From the NCBI GenBank assembly GCA_003216455.1, contig QCIV01000002.1, positions 1 to 64,000 on the forward strand: a DNA stretch of 64,000 nucleotides. Direction: 5' to 3'. The DNA comes from Prochlorococcus sp. AG-402-N17 (GTDB lineage Bacteria; Cyanobacteriota; Cyanobacteriia; PCC-6307; Cyanobiaceae). How positions within the stretch are numbered: the first letter of the stretch is position 1; each line of letters starts with the position of its first letter. Under the pieces are notes generated by a model. That model was not told where the DNA came from. It did not search any database and was given only the letters and a program-made list of their open reading frames with translations. Of the stretch, positions 20,948-30,573 are shown one piece after another. The translations under genes were made by a program, and so were the position numbers.

Positions 20948-21388
20948 GTGAAACTTAAAAATCTAATGAAATTAAAAAAATTTATTCCATTATGTTTCCT
21001 TTTTATTGGGACTTTAGCTTTGCCTTACCCATCTCTTGCTGAAGAAAAGATTGAAGTTATACCTATTATTCAAAGTTCAAAAGGACTTAGTGGTAAATAT
21101 TTTAATTATCTCGAGGGTAAGCCTGAATTAAGACTCTTAAAAGTAAAAATTCCAGTTGGCTTGAAAACTCCAATTCATACTCATCCTTCCCCAATGTTGA
21201 TTCATGTCACCAGGGGAAGATTAAAGCATGTTAGGGGTGAAGAAATTAATTTCTTTAAAGCGGGTGATGCATTTATAGAGAGTAATAATGGGGGGCCCCA
21301 CTATGTAAAAAATGTTGGAAAGAAGCCGGTCATACTTCATGTGGGAGTTGTATCAGTAGTTGGAATACCTACGGCCATAAATAAATAA
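20948..21388 (+). CDS. Secreted cupin-domain protein
   Basis: Signal peptide; IHTHPSPMLIHVTRGRLKHV...GDAFIESNNGGPHYVKN cupin motifs. Confidence 0.8.
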   Translation: MKLKNLMKLKKFIPLCFLFIGTLALPYPSLAEEKIEVIPIIQSSKGLSGKYFNYLEGKPELRLLKVKIPVGLKTPIHTHPSPMLIHVTRGRLKHVRGEEINFFKAGDAFIESNNGGPHYVKNVGKKPVILHVGVVSVVGIPTAINK

Positions 21389-21430
21389 GATTTTTCTCAA
21401 AGTTGCTCTATCAGTATGAGGATTAAACTT

Positions 21431-23137
21431 TTATGAAGAACAGCTGTAGTGAGATACTCCTCCATAGTTAAAATACTGGCTTGGCTTTAGTCGATTATAT
21501 TTTTGATCTATTTCTGAGGGTTGTTCTATATATGGATTGCTAAAGACATCCTGTAACTCTTTTATTTTTTTGTAATTTCCTTTTTCAGCTTCTTCATATG
21601 CGGGAACGACCATCCATTCGCGCCAAGTATAAACTGGATTAAGGGATTTCATTGATGCTGATTTCGCTTTAATATTTCCCTCTTTCTTCAAGATTGATTG
21701 CCAGTTTTTAAGCCATACTTCCCACCTATTATTGAGCTCATCATCAATTGAAAAATAGAAACTGTCTTTTAAAGAATCTAAGTTATCAGGTATTTCAGAG
21801 AGTTTACGGAACAAAATTGTATAGTCTGCTTTTGAAATGACCATGAGATTAAAAAATTCATTTATTAGAGTTTCGTTGTAATGTTCTAAACCAAGCTTGT
21901 TTGCCCACATTTTCTTCAACTCTTTGTTCATCAATTCTGAAAAATCCTTTTCGATTTGATCTAACTTTTCTTGATCTTGTTTGTTTCCTGAAAGTAACGG
22001 ACTAAGAGAGGAACAGAATGTTTTAAAGTTGATTGCCGCAGCAGAAGGTTGGTTGAAAAATGAGAAATGTTCACCTCCACCTGTCCATGGTTGAAATCTT
22101 GGATCAAATAATTCAGAGAATCCAAAGGGGCCATAATCCAAGGTATAACCTCCAGCAGCACAATTATCACTATTGAAGTTACCCTGGCAATAACCAACTC
22201 GCATCCAGTTGGCTATAAGTGATATCAGTCTTGATCTGTATAAAGATGCCAGTTTTATTACCTTACTTTCAATTGAAATCTCATATTCAATTTCATCTTT
22301 ATAATTTCTATCAATAAGATGTTCAACTATCATCTTTAGTTCATTGAGGGCCTCATAATGCGCATTATCCCGAACTCGTCTTGCAAAAAGTTCAATCTGG
22401 CCTACACGTAAAAAAGATGGAGCGACTCTCGTAGTAATTGCCGCTAGATTATCAATCATGATGTCAGGTTCAAAATACCTTGACCCTTTGGAATACCACG
22501 GTCTTCTAACTATTTCTGAACGTGAGACATATAGTGTTAAAGATCTTGAGGTAGGGATTCCCAAGGCATCCATTAATTCCTGTGCGAGAAATTCTCGTAC
22601 GCTAGACCTTAAGACAGCTCTACCATCTGCTCCACGACAATAGGGAGTTGGACCTCCTCCTTTAAGTTGCATTTCCATTCTTTTCCCATTGAATAAACCT
22701 TCAAAAACAGAAATTGCTCTGCCATCGCCATAACCATTGCCAGTGCCAAAGGGACATTGCTGGGTATATTCAGTTCCGTAAATTGATAATGCATAACCTG
22801 TTGCCCAACCAACAGGACTCATTGGATAATTAGCGACAGAAATATCACCTGAGAAAAAACGACAAAAATGCTTGTCTTTAGTAAGTTCTGAACTTAGCCT
22901 TAGTTCCTTAAAAAGTTTGTTGCTATGGGAAATATATTCTGGTTCTGGAATAGCAGTTGGAACAACTGGTACGTAATGACCCGAATATACTGAACGCGGT
23001 TTATGATCATTCCCATCTTTTGTTGATTGAGGATCTGCTTTAAGTGAATCCATAAAAGAATAGTCAGATAGTTGAGAAAATTCAGAGAAATTTTCTGTAA
23101 GCTTTCCTTTTAATGAATCAGATTTGGTTGACATCAA
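21431..23137 (-). CDS. selO: SelO/YdiU family protein adenylyltransferase
   Basis: QLKGGGPTPYCRGADGRAVLRSSVREFLAQELMDALGIPT; NFNSDNCAAGGYTLDYGPFGF. Confidence 0.95.
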   Translation of the reverse strand: MMSTKSDSLKGKLTENFSEFSQLSDYSFMDSLKADPQSTKDGNDHKPRSVYSGHYVPVVPTAIPEPEYISHSNKLFKELRLSSELTKDKHFCRFFSGDISVANYPMSPVGWATGYALSIYGTEYTQQCPFGTGNGYGDGRAISVFEGLFNGKRMEMQLKGGGPTPYCRGADGRAVLRSSVREFLAQELMDALGIPTSRSLTLYVSRSEIVRRPWYSKGSRYFEPDIMIDNLAAITTRVAPSFLRVGQIELFARRVRDNAHYEALNELKMIVEHLIDRNYKDEIEYEISIESKVIKLASLYRSRLISLIANWMRVGYCQGNFNSDNCAAGGYTLDYGPFGFSELFDPRFQPWTGGGEHFSFFNQPSAAAINFKTFCSSLSPLLSGNKQDQEKLDQIEKDFSELMNKELKKMWANKLGLEHYNETLINEFFNLMVISKADYTILFRKLSEIPDNLDSLKDSFYFSIDDELNNRWEVWLKNWQSILKKEGNIKAKSASMKSLNPVYTWREWMVVPAYEEAEKGNYKKIKELQDVFSNPYIEQPSEIDQKYNRLKPSQYFNYGGVSHYSCSS

Positions 23138-23541
23138 ATTTGTTACCTATATCTTGAAGGCTTTTTAATTTCTTAAAATTAAATACCCTAATATATTTTA
23201 TATAGATTCTATTAGGGATGGTTTTTGCCGATAAGTTTGAGATTAAATAGAAGTTAAAAATTTAATATTTACTAAAAAAGGTTTTGCAGTAAAACATTTT
23301 CTTGAGAAAAATATTTAGACTTTAACAATAAAACAAAGCACTTAGCCTTCATATCAATTTCTTAATTAATAACCATTGCAAATACTTAATTATTGACTAG
23401 TTTTTTTTTGAGTTTGCTCAAAAATAATGCGAAAAAGTTAAATTATTTAATCTTTTTTTGACTTGTAACCCTCCCCCTATTTTTGCACTATATTGCAGTA
23501 AATTTATTCAATTTTATACATTGATTATTTTTAATATATTT

Positions 23542-24885
23542 TTAACTTACCCAGCCTTTCAGCAAATCAAAAACACTAATAAATAGTCCAAAACCAATAA
23601 TTGGGGGCGCAACCCATCTTGTCATGAATTTCAAATAACGTGTCGTTTTGATTCCTACTTTTGAATCACTCAGTTCTTCATTAAACTTTCCAGGTACTAC
23701 CCATCCCATAAAGAAAGTAACCAAGAATCCACCAAAGATAAGTAATACCCCTCCAAAAATCGAATCAATAGTTCCAAGAATGTTTAAGTTCAATGCAGAA
23801 GGAATGCCTGCTAAGAATAGGAAAAGAGTTATCAGCCAAACAGATTTTTCTCTTTTAAAACCAAATTTATCCATTAAAGAGGAAACTGGAACTTCCAATA
23901 ATGAAACAGAGGAAGTTATTGCTGCAATATAAGCTAGTGCAAAAAATGCAACAGCTACAATTCTTCCAACCGCTCCATATGAACCAAGGCCCGTAGGAAT
24001 TGATATAAATAATGCACCAACTGTTGATTCAGAAATAGCATCACTTAAACCAAATGTTAAAACAATAGGAAAAGTAATAAGTCCTGCCATAAGACCCACC
24101 AAAGTATCCAATGATGCAACTCCAACACTTAGTTTTGGAAGATTACTCTTTTTATTTAAATAGGAAGCATAAGTCACCATAACTCCAATTCCTAAACTTA
24201 AAGAAAAGAAAGCTTGTGTAAAAGCATTTCTTATTGTTTGAGGGTTCCTCAATTCATCAAAGTCAAACTTAAACAAAAATGTTTTGTATCCTTCCCATGC
24301 GCCTGAAAGTGAAGTGGCCCATATTGCTAGCGATAGAATAATTATAAAAAGTATAGGCATAAAGAATCGTGTCACCTTTTCGATTCCTTTTTTTATCCCT
24401 GATGAAACTATTATGGCTGTAAGAACAAGACTTAATAGGTGCCCCAATAAAACACTGCTACCACTACTAATTGAGCCAAAGAAAGCTTCTGCTTCACTTA
24501 AATTTTTTGGTAATCCAAAAAATAATGAATGGAACAAGGTATCTGCGGTCCACCCCATTATGACTGAATAATATGATGCTATTCCCAAGGGAGCTATAAA
24601 GAAAAGAATTCCTAATGGATACCAATTTTTTCCAGCTAACTTTACTGGTGCAAGCAAAGTACTGGCAGTAGCGTTTCTTCCTAAAGCCATTTCAGCAACA
24701 AATACTGGAAGGCATACAATTAAAACGATTAGTATGTATAAAAGTACAAAAGCAGCACCTCCACCTTGAGAGGCTCTGTAGGCGAAACCCCAAAGGTTAC
24801 CAAGGCCTACTGCACTACCAGCAGCTGCAAGAATGAATCCCAACTTACTAGTCCATTGTTCTCTTGGAGAAATTTTTGAGTCCAA
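23542..24885 (-). CDS. Sodium-dependent transporter, NSS/SNF family
   Basis: REQWTSKLGFILAAAGSAVGLGNLWGFAYRASQGGGAAFVLLYI. Confidence 0.95.
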   Translation of the reverse strand: MDSKISPREQWTSKLGFILAAAGSAVGLGNLWGFAYRASQGGGAAFVLLYILIVLIVCLPVFVAEMALGRNATASTLLAPVKLAGKNWYPLGILFFIAPLGIASYYSVIMGWTADTLFHSLFFGLPKNLSEAEAFFGSISSGSSVLLGHLLSLVLTAIIVSSGIKKGIEKVTRFFMPILFIIILSLAIWATSLSGAWEGYKTFLFKFDFDELRNPQTIRNAFTQAFFSLSLGIGVMVTYASYLNKKSNLPKLSVGVASLDTLVGLMAGLITFPIVLTFGLSDAISESTVGALFISIPTGLGSYGAVGRIVAVAFFALAYIAAITSSVSLLEVPVSSLMDKFGFKREKSVWLITLFLFLAGIPSALNLNILGTIDSIFGGVLLIFGGFLVTFFMGWVVPGKFNEELSDSKVGIKTTRYLKFMTRWVAPPIIGFGLFISVFDLLKGWVS

Positions 24886-25025
24886 AATTAAAATCTGTTT
24901 TTTATAGTTGATTTATAACCCATAAATAAAAATTAGTTAATACATTGCTTAATAAAAACTAATCTTTATTGAATTATTTTTTTTGCAAAAAGATTTAAAA
25001 TTTAAAAAAACATCTTATTACCGCT

Positions 25026-25307
25026 ATGACCATTGAAACGACTATTCTAGATTTTCAACTAAGTAATACGTTCGAACAATATGAATCTCATATGAATGCT
25101 GAGGAACAGCAGTCGATGTTTAAAGAAATGGGAGTTAAAACATTTTATATTGGTAAATCATTAGATGATCCTCAAAGAGCAACTGTAATTTTTCAAGGAC
25201 CAGAAAATGTTCTATACGATATTTTTATGAATCCTGAAACAAAACCAATTGTTGAAGCTTCAGGGCATATTTATGCGGGTACAAAAATAACTCGATGGAT
25301 TTCTTGA
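25026..25307 (+). CDS. DUF3764-type protein
   Basis: Similar in organisation to 39621-39926. Confidence 0.6.
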   Translation: MTIETTILDFQLSNTFEQYESHMNAEEQQSMFKEMGVKTFYIGKSLDDPQRATVIFQGPENVLYDIFMNPETKPIVEASGHIYAGTKITRWIS

Positions 25308-25621
25308 AAAATAAATCTTTTATGAATTATCAACTTTTAATTGAATCATATTCTTTTGGGACATCCCTTTCTGAGCAAGAAATAGAACTTTTAAGTCTGG
25401 AACTTGAAACTCAAATCATGAACATTAATATATCAACAGATTTTGGCTGCTTTAAATCGGCCCCCAGCCATATTTGCGAAGGTCTAAATTTAAAAGAAGA
25501 TACATATTGGATTATGTGCCTTGCTGAAATATTAGATTTGCATAAGCCCCCTAAATTTGGGAAAACGAAAAGTGTGGAGGTTTTCGATTTACTTCTTGAA
25601 AAAGGACTTGTTATTGGTTAG
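25295..25621 (+). CDS. Hypothetical protein, paralog of 6971-7261 (likely start MNYQLL, 25322)
   Basis: Shared motif APSHICEGLNLKEDTYWIMCLAEILDL. Confidence 0.6.
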   Translation: MDFLKNKSFMNYQLLIESYSFGTSLSEQEIELLSLELETQIMNINISTDFGCFKSAPSHICEGLNLKEDTYWIMCLAEILDLHKPPKFGKTKSVEVFDLLLEKGLVIG

Positions 25622-25699
25622 TTATTTAATTATTTGAGTATTAAAAAATAAGTTGTTTTTTCTTTATTATGATAGTATTTCCTAGGGATAGTTAAATAA

Positions 25700-26050
25700 A
25701 TGAACGATTCTAATGAATTGATTTTGGGAAATATTATTAAGCTAACTAGATCAAGTGAAAAGAAATTTAAACTAGGAAATTTTAAAGGGGCAATAGATGA
25801 CAAAATGAAGGCTAATGCAATATTGAAATCCAAATCTAGTGATGAAAAAATTATTGAAAAATATAGAGAAGAATTATCAAGATTGTATTCCTCAAAATTT
25901 GATCTTATATTCGATCATAAGCTGAAAATTGATGAAATAAAGAGAAAAGAAATAGTAAAAATGCTGGAACAAAAAAGTAAGGAAAAATTCAAAAGTCTCG
26001 ATTATAAAGGAGCAATAAAAGCGTTTAGGAGGGCAGAAAAATATTTTTAA
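25700..26050 (+). CDS. Hypothetical helical protein with tandem similar halves
   Basis: EKKFKLGNFKGAIDDKMKA and KEKFKSLDYKGAIKAFRRA repeated TPR-like units. Confidence 0.6.
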   Translation: MNDSNELILGNIIKLTRSSEKKFKLGNFKGAIDDKMKANAILKSKSSDEKIIEKYREELSRLYSSKFDLIFDHKLKIDEIKRKEIVKMLEQKSKEKFKSLDYKGAIKAFRRAEKYF

Positions 26051-26184
26051 AATTAAAAATAAGTCTAAATCTCATAATTTTTATAAGACAATTAAATTTA
26101 TAAGTTTGAGAAAAAAAATAATGAAAGGGTTGATTTTTTTTCAGAATTCGTTTCTTTAAAGATATATCATTTTTAGTACTACTC

Positions 26185-26298
26185 ATGGTTATGCCTCAAT
26201 CTACCTTGGAAAGCTTATTATTTTTTTTGATACTTTCTCTTGTTGCAACTTACATTGTTAATTTAAAGTATTCTTCAAAATTAAAAATACAGAAGTAG
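26185..26298 (+). CDS. Small TM protein (37 aa)
   Basis: MVMPQSTLESLLFFLILSLVATYIVNLKYSSKLKIQK. Confidence 0.45.
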   Translation: MVMPQSTLESLLFFLILSLVATYIVNLKYSSKLKIQK

Positions 26299-26328
26299 TT
26301 GTTTATTTATCTTTTGTCTTAATTAGAT

Positions 26329-26526
26329 TTATTTCCTTGGATCACTCCAAGTCTCTTTGTATAACCAGCTCAAAAAAGTAAGAGTAAGTATATTCCCAAA
26401 TGCATAAGTTATTCCTAATAATGGGTCATAAATATTGGCAATAAGCGTCGACATTATAAAGATTATTAACCCTGAAACAACCAAATCCTGTATAGGCAAA
26501 TGGTTAAAATTCACCGAATTTATCAT
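26329..26526 (-). CDS. Small membrane hypothetical
   Basis: ORF with two TM-like segments. Confidence 0.5.
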   Translation of the reverse strand: MINSVNFNHLPIQDLVVSGLIIFIMSTLIANIYDPLLGITYAFGNILTLTFLSWLYKETWSDPRK

Positions 26527-26608
26527 TTGATAATTGTTTTTAATAGATTAAATTAATTATAAAACCAACAAGTACCTTTTTTATTTTTAAGGCAATATCA
26601 TCTGAGAT

Positions 26609-26839
26609 ATGAATAATTTTAGGATTGCTAAAATAATTGTAGTTTTTTCATCATTATCGTATTTGAGTGTTTCTTTTTTAAGAAATTATAATTCTCCAGA
26701 AAATATAGAAAAAAGATGTATCGTTAAATTTGAAAAAGATTTTAAAAATAATTTGGAAACATCTCATGAAGAATGGAATCAAATTTTAGATTTAGCTGAT
26801 AACAATTACTTAAAATGTATGGGAATACCTCAGTATTAA
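26609..26839 (+). CDS. Small hypothetical with N-terminal TM
   Basis: ORF track. Confidence 0.5.
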   Translation: MNNFRIAKIIVVFSSLSYLSVSFLRNYNSPENIEKRCIVKFEKDFKNNLETSHEEWNQILDLADNNYLKCMGIPQY

Positions 26840-26841
26840 TT

Positions 26842-27063
26842 ATGGGAGAGGCAAAGAGAAGAAAAAATTTAGGTATTCCGCCTAGAGAAAAAACTGAAGA
26901 TATAAAGTTGCCTCAACTTGATAAAAAAGCCATACAACAAAAAGTGAGGTCTACATTGTATAAATATCCAATTATCCCTTTTCTTTTTTATGGAGCTGCA
27001 ATATTGATCCTAATTGGAGGTTTATTTTATGTTTTCAAATCCTTTAATATTGATAAATTATGA
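26842..27063 (+). CDS. DUF2839-type protein (MGEAKRRK...)
   Basis: MGEAKRRKNLGIPPREK start; paralog of 29262-29462; start moved to 26842. Confidence 0.75.
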   Translation: MGEAKRRKNLGIPPREKTEDIKLPQLDKKAIQQKVRSTLYKYPIIPFLFYGAAILILIGGLFYVFKSFNIDKL

Positions 27064-27239
27064 TGTTTGTTAATTTTGATATTTATAAATCTTTGGCATC
27101 ATCAATTAATAAAACTTTAAGGATAATAAATGAGAAATTTTAATTTTGCAAAAAAAAATCAAAGAAATAATATATGAGACTTATTTACGATTGACACCAT
27201 CTTATTGTGCTGTAATTTTGGATTAAATTAGAATTATTT

Positions 27240-27374
27240 ATGAAAAACATAAATAAAAAATATGCTGAAATAATACATCAAGCTGATAAGGCAGTTGGAA
27301 GAAAAGAAGTAGTTAGTTTATTAAAAAAAGCTGCAATGATTAAGTCTGAATCAGAGGAAAACTTAGCTGCTTAA
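27240..27374 (+). CDS. Small protein (44 aa), paralog of 7369-7506
   Basis: MKNINKKYAEIIHQADKAVGRKEVVSLLKKAAMIKSESEENLAA. Confidence 0.6.
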   Translation: MKNINKKYAEIIHQADKAVGRKEVVSLLKKAAMIKSESEENLAA

Positions 27375-27383
27375 ATTAGAAAG

Positions 27384-27515
27384 CTATTTTATTAGGATAA
27401 ATAAAACACCATAAAGAATAATAGTTGAGGATGCAGCCATAAAGATAAATGGTAGTATCATGCCTGAGTTTAACCATCTTAAAAGTCTAATTTTTTTGTT
27501 AATTACTCTTGGCAT
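27384..27515 (-). CDS. Small TM protein (43 aa)
   Basis: MPRVINKKIRLLRWLNSGMILPFIFMAASSTIILYGVLFILIK. Confidence 0.55.
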   Translation of the reverse strand: MPRVINKKIRLLRWLNSGMILPFIFMAASSTIILYGVLFILIK

Positions 27516-27739
27516 TTTTCCTGAATCTCTTATTTGCAACTTAACAAGTAAACAAATGATGTAAATGGTTAATTAATCTTTTTAAATATCATTCTTTAGC
27601 TATTTAAAAAAATGTTTTATACAGAAAAATATTTTAATTTCATCCGAATTTTTTAATTTTGACAGAAATTTTAGGTAATTAATACATTGTATTCTTCAAA
27701 TTTTTCGTGCAAGATTTATAAACATTAGATTTCTAAATA

Positions 27740-28015
27740 ATGATTGAAAATTTCAAAGAAAGCACCGAAGATTTTAAAGATTATGATTCCGAACTGTTAC
27801 TTAAGATTATAAATAAGACATCAGTCGAGACTAAAAAAAGTGATGATAAAGAACTATTTGTAGACGAAAATTGGAAAATTAATTCAAGAAATATGAGTAA
27901 TATAATACCTTCTGATAATTCAAACTTGAAAAGAATATTATCAAATATTTTCCCAAATAAAAAAATAGTGATTCAGGATAATAATGATGGGTCGCAAACA
28001 ATTTTCTTATCCTAA
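27740..28015 (+). CDS. Hypothetical protein
   Basis: ORF track. Confidence 0.5.
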   Translation: MIENFKESTEDFKDYDSELLLKIINKTSVETKKSDDKELFVDENWKINSRNMSNIIPSDNSNLKRILSNIFPNKKIVIQDNNDGSQTIFLS

Positions 28016-28128
28016 ATTTAGGAAATATTAAAACCTTATTTATACTATCTATTCAATATTTATTTTTTTTAGAAAAATTTAGTAAAAATTACTCTCGCGG
28101 AATTTTTTTAAAGATGTTATTGTTCACT

Positions 28129-28182
28129 AACGTTCATCCAATTTATATCTCTGGACGCATGAAATGGGAGTAGGGAACGGGA
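28129..28182 (+). ncRNA. Glutamine riboswitch (Downstream-peptide / glnA-type motif)
   Basis: ACGTTCATCCAATTTATATCTCTGGACGCATGAAATGGGAGTAGGGAACG: CGTTC/GAACG closing stem, TCC/GGA stem, conserved GGACGCA and GGAGTAGGGAACG; followed by a 56-codon ORF. Confidence 0.85.
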
Positions 28183-28204
28183 TTCTCATTAACTGCAAAA
28201 AACC

Positions 28205-28375
28205 ATGAATAACCTCTTACAAATAAGAGAAAAAATCAAAAGAGCTAATAGGCTATATGAAGCCCAACTTTTGGCTACTAAAAGTGGAGAAGTTACTCCA
28301 TACAGAAGATCCGTCTTTGACGAAAGAATCAGGAAAACTCAAAAAGAAATTAAATTGAAAGACTCAAAAAATTAA
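28205..28375 (+). CDS. Glutamine-riboswitch-controlled small basic protein (56 aa)
   Basis: MNNLLQIREKIKRANRLYEAQLLATKSGEVTPYRRSVFDERIRKTQKEIKLKDSKN; terminator downstream at ~28399-28428. Confidence 0.75.
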   Translation: MNNLLQIREKIKRANRLYEAQLLATKSGEVTPYRRSVFDERIRKTQKEIKLKDSKN

Positions 28376-28561
28376 ATTACTTTTTGAAACTGATCAATTG
28401 AGAGGGGGTTTTATCCCTCTCTTTTTTTTATAAAAACAACGTAATTATTAATTTATTTTTTCGATTATCGATTATTAAATAGAACATAATTTTGATACTT
28501 TACTATTGATTTAAATAATATAAATGGCAAATTTAATTCAGTAATTAAGAGGTAAATAAAT

Positions 28562-28852
28562 ATGTTTAAAAAGAAAAATAAACAAATTAAAACCTCACCC
28601 AATAAATCAAATTTAGATCAAGTTTTATGGTTTATTGAAAATTATTTGCCCCAAAAGAAAGATCGATGTGTTCAAAAAAAATTGTATATGGATAATCTAG
28701 AAGCAGAGACTATTAAGATATTTTCTAAATTAGCCTCTACACGTTCTAGAACATTATTACCAACTACAAAAAATACGATAATCTCTTTTACCTTTGGTAA
28801 TTGGGCCTTGCCTTACCTGAAATTGCTTAAGAAAATAGGAATAGCTAAGTAA
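28562..28852 (+). CDS. Hypothetical protein
   Basis: ORF track. Confidence 0.5.
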   Translation: MFKKKNKQIKTSPNKSNLDQVLWFIENYLPQKKDRCVQKKLYMDNLEAETIKIFSKLASTRSRTLLPTTKNTIISFTFGNWALPYLKLLKKIGIAK

Positions 28853-29007
28853 GAAAATTGTGATCTACTAAGACAAGATTTACCCTAAAAAATAAAATTA
28901 TATAAAGACTATAAAGTCTCACAAAATTTTTTTTAGAAATTTAAGAGGAATATTTACTTTACATAAAAAATACAATTGCTAAGTTTAAAGTAAGAGATCT
29001 ATTCATT

Positions 29008-29154
29008 ATGTTTCTAAATTATCTGCCTAGTGAAATGGTTGAAGTTGTTGGTTTAACAATGATTTTTTCATTTCTAGTTGGAACTATATTAATTTTGTTA
29101 TTTACATCAGATCAGGCAAATACAAAGAATCTATATTTAAAGAAGGCTAAATAA
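29008..29154 (+). CDS. Small TM protein (48 aa)
   Basis: MFLNYLPSEMVEVVGLTMIFSFLVGTILILLFTSDQANTKNLYLKKAK. Confidence 0.55.
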   Translation: MFLNYLPSEMVEVVGLTMIFSFLVGTILILLFTSDQANTKNLYLKKAK

Positions 29155-29261
29155 ATTTTAAATAATTTATTCCTTTATATAAGGACCTCTGTTTTTAATA
29201 AAGTTAACTCGCAGGTGTAGAACATAATTTTTAATATTGATACATAAACAAAATTAAGATT

Positions 29262-29462
29262 ATGGGCGAAGCTAAAAGAAGAGAAGAATTAGGATTGCCA
29301 CCTAGACAAAAAAAAGTTGAATTAAATAAATCTGATAGATATCTTTCATGGCTTCCAATTACTAAATCAAGAATTAAGAAATACCCTTATGTGGGTGTAG
29401 CAACAATGGCACTAGGAGCGATAATTTTCTTAGTAAGTGGGGGCGCAAATAGTATTAATTAG
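29262..29462 (+). CDS. DUF2839-type protein
   Basis: MGEAKRREELGLPPRQKK...YLSWLPITKSRIKKYPYVGV. Confidence 0.8.
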   Translation: MGEAKRREELGLPPRQKKVELNKSDRYLSWLPITKSRIKKYPYVGVATMALGAIIFLVSGGANSIN

Positions 29463-29490
29463 TTAGATTTTGCCTTCGATTAGAATATAT

Positions 29491-29751
29491 CTAAAATTTT
29501 TTTTGTAATAGTTTAACGCCAGATATTATTGAGATTATTGAAGCTATACCAAGAAATATCGAGTAAAAAGGCTGCAAATTAACAATGCCAAAATTACCTG
29601 TATGCCATTTTATTAACCAAAAAGCATCTATTCCTAGTGGTTGAAGAATACTATAAATAGTCCCAGTTACAATAGTAATTAGTAAAGGGATTGCTGAAAT
29701 TGCGGTTATTTTTCTGTGAATTTTTCTTTTATTTGTTTTTAATTTTTCCAT
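29491..29751 (-). CDS. PepSY-associated TM-like protein
   Basis: RKIHRKITAISAIPLLITIVTGTIYSILQPLGIDAFWLIKWHTG; same-strand gene run with DUF3721/DUF411 genes. Confidence 0.6.
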   Translation of the reverse strand: MEKLKTNKRKIHRKITAISAIPLLITIVTGTIYSILQPLGIDAFWLIKWHTGNFGIVNLQPFYSIFLGIASIISIISGVKLLQKKF

Positions 29752-29973
29752 CTATTTCCTCAAATAGATATGTAATTCTTTTTCGTTTTTGCATGGCATC
29801 CATTTATCTTGATTCTTATGTATTCCTTCGCAACCAAGTTCTAAAGATCTTTTTTCGGCGTCCTCTTCAGAAAGAAATGTACCCCTCATATGTGCATGCG
29901 CATAACTATTGAAATTTAGAGATAAGGAAAATAAAAAAATAAAAAATTTAAAATTTCTAAGAAAAATATGCAT
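29752..29973 (-). CDS. DUF3721-type secreted protein
   Basis: MRGTFLSEEDAEKRSLELGCEGIHKNQDKWMPCKNE. Confidence 0.75.
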   Translation of the reverse strand: MHIFLRNFKFFIFLFSLSLNFNSYAHAHMRGTFLSEEDAEKRSLELGCEGIHKNQDKWMPCKNEKELHIYLRK

Positions 29974-29994
29974 TATTTCAAATAAGTATTTGTA

Positions 29995-30552
29995 TTAAGG
30001 AGAGATTTTATCAAATATTTTTGTTTTACCAGTTTTACTAAATGAAACTACTTTGTAGTTCTCATAATCATGAGAGTGCGATTTGTGAGAATGTATTTCC
30101 ATCCCTGGAGAGCCAAGTGGCATGCCCGAAACTGCTATCCCATTGATATTTGGTTTTTCTCTAAAAAGTTTGTTGATTGATTCAATCGGGACATGTCCTT
30201 CAATCGTATATTTAGCTATTTGAGCAGAGTGACATGATCTAAGATTATTGGGAATTTGATATTGGTTTTTAATTACTGAAACATCCTCAACTATATTATC
30301 AACAACTTCTAATCCATTGTCTCTTAAATGATTGATCCATTTTTTGCAACAACCACATGATGATGATCTGTAAGAAACAACTTTTGGGATATCTATATTT
30401 TCTTGAGTTAAAGCAATACTTTTATTTGGATTAATTATATTTGTAAAAAGAATTCCAGAAAAAATTAGATAATTTAAAAATCCTCTTTTAAAAAATATTT
30501 TATTAAGTTCCATACTAATTGCGACGATTAAATTAATATTTAAATTAACCAT
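29995..30552 (-). CDS. DUF411 metal-binding-type protein
   Basis: SSSCGCCKKWINHLRDNGLEV...SCHSAQIAKYTIEGHVP...GIAVSGMPLGSPGME. Confidence 0.9.
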   Translation of the reverse strand: MVNLNINLIVAISMELNKIFFKRGFLNYLIFSGILFTNIINPNKSIALTQENIDIPKVVSYRSSSCGCCKKWINHLRDNGLEVVDNIVEDVSVIKNQYQIPNNLRSCHSAQIAKYTIEGHVPIESINKLFREKPNINGIAVSGMPLGSPGMEIHSHKSHSHDYENYKVVSFSKTGKTKIFDKISP

Positions 30553-30573
30553 AAATGAAAATTTATTAAATCG

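Noticed and set aside
21961-22812. Three ORFs inside selO
   Set aside because: Out-of-frame shadows of selO.
23648-24571. Two plus-strand ORFs in the NSS transporter
   Set aside because: Antisense shadows.
25630-25833. Minus ORF
   Set aside because: Antisense to 25700-26050, which has an internally repeated, codon-plausible protein.
28399-28430. GAGGGGGTTTTATCCCTCTC-T7 as a leader module
   Set aside because: Terminator of the riboswitch-peptide gene; no following start codon or upstream motif.
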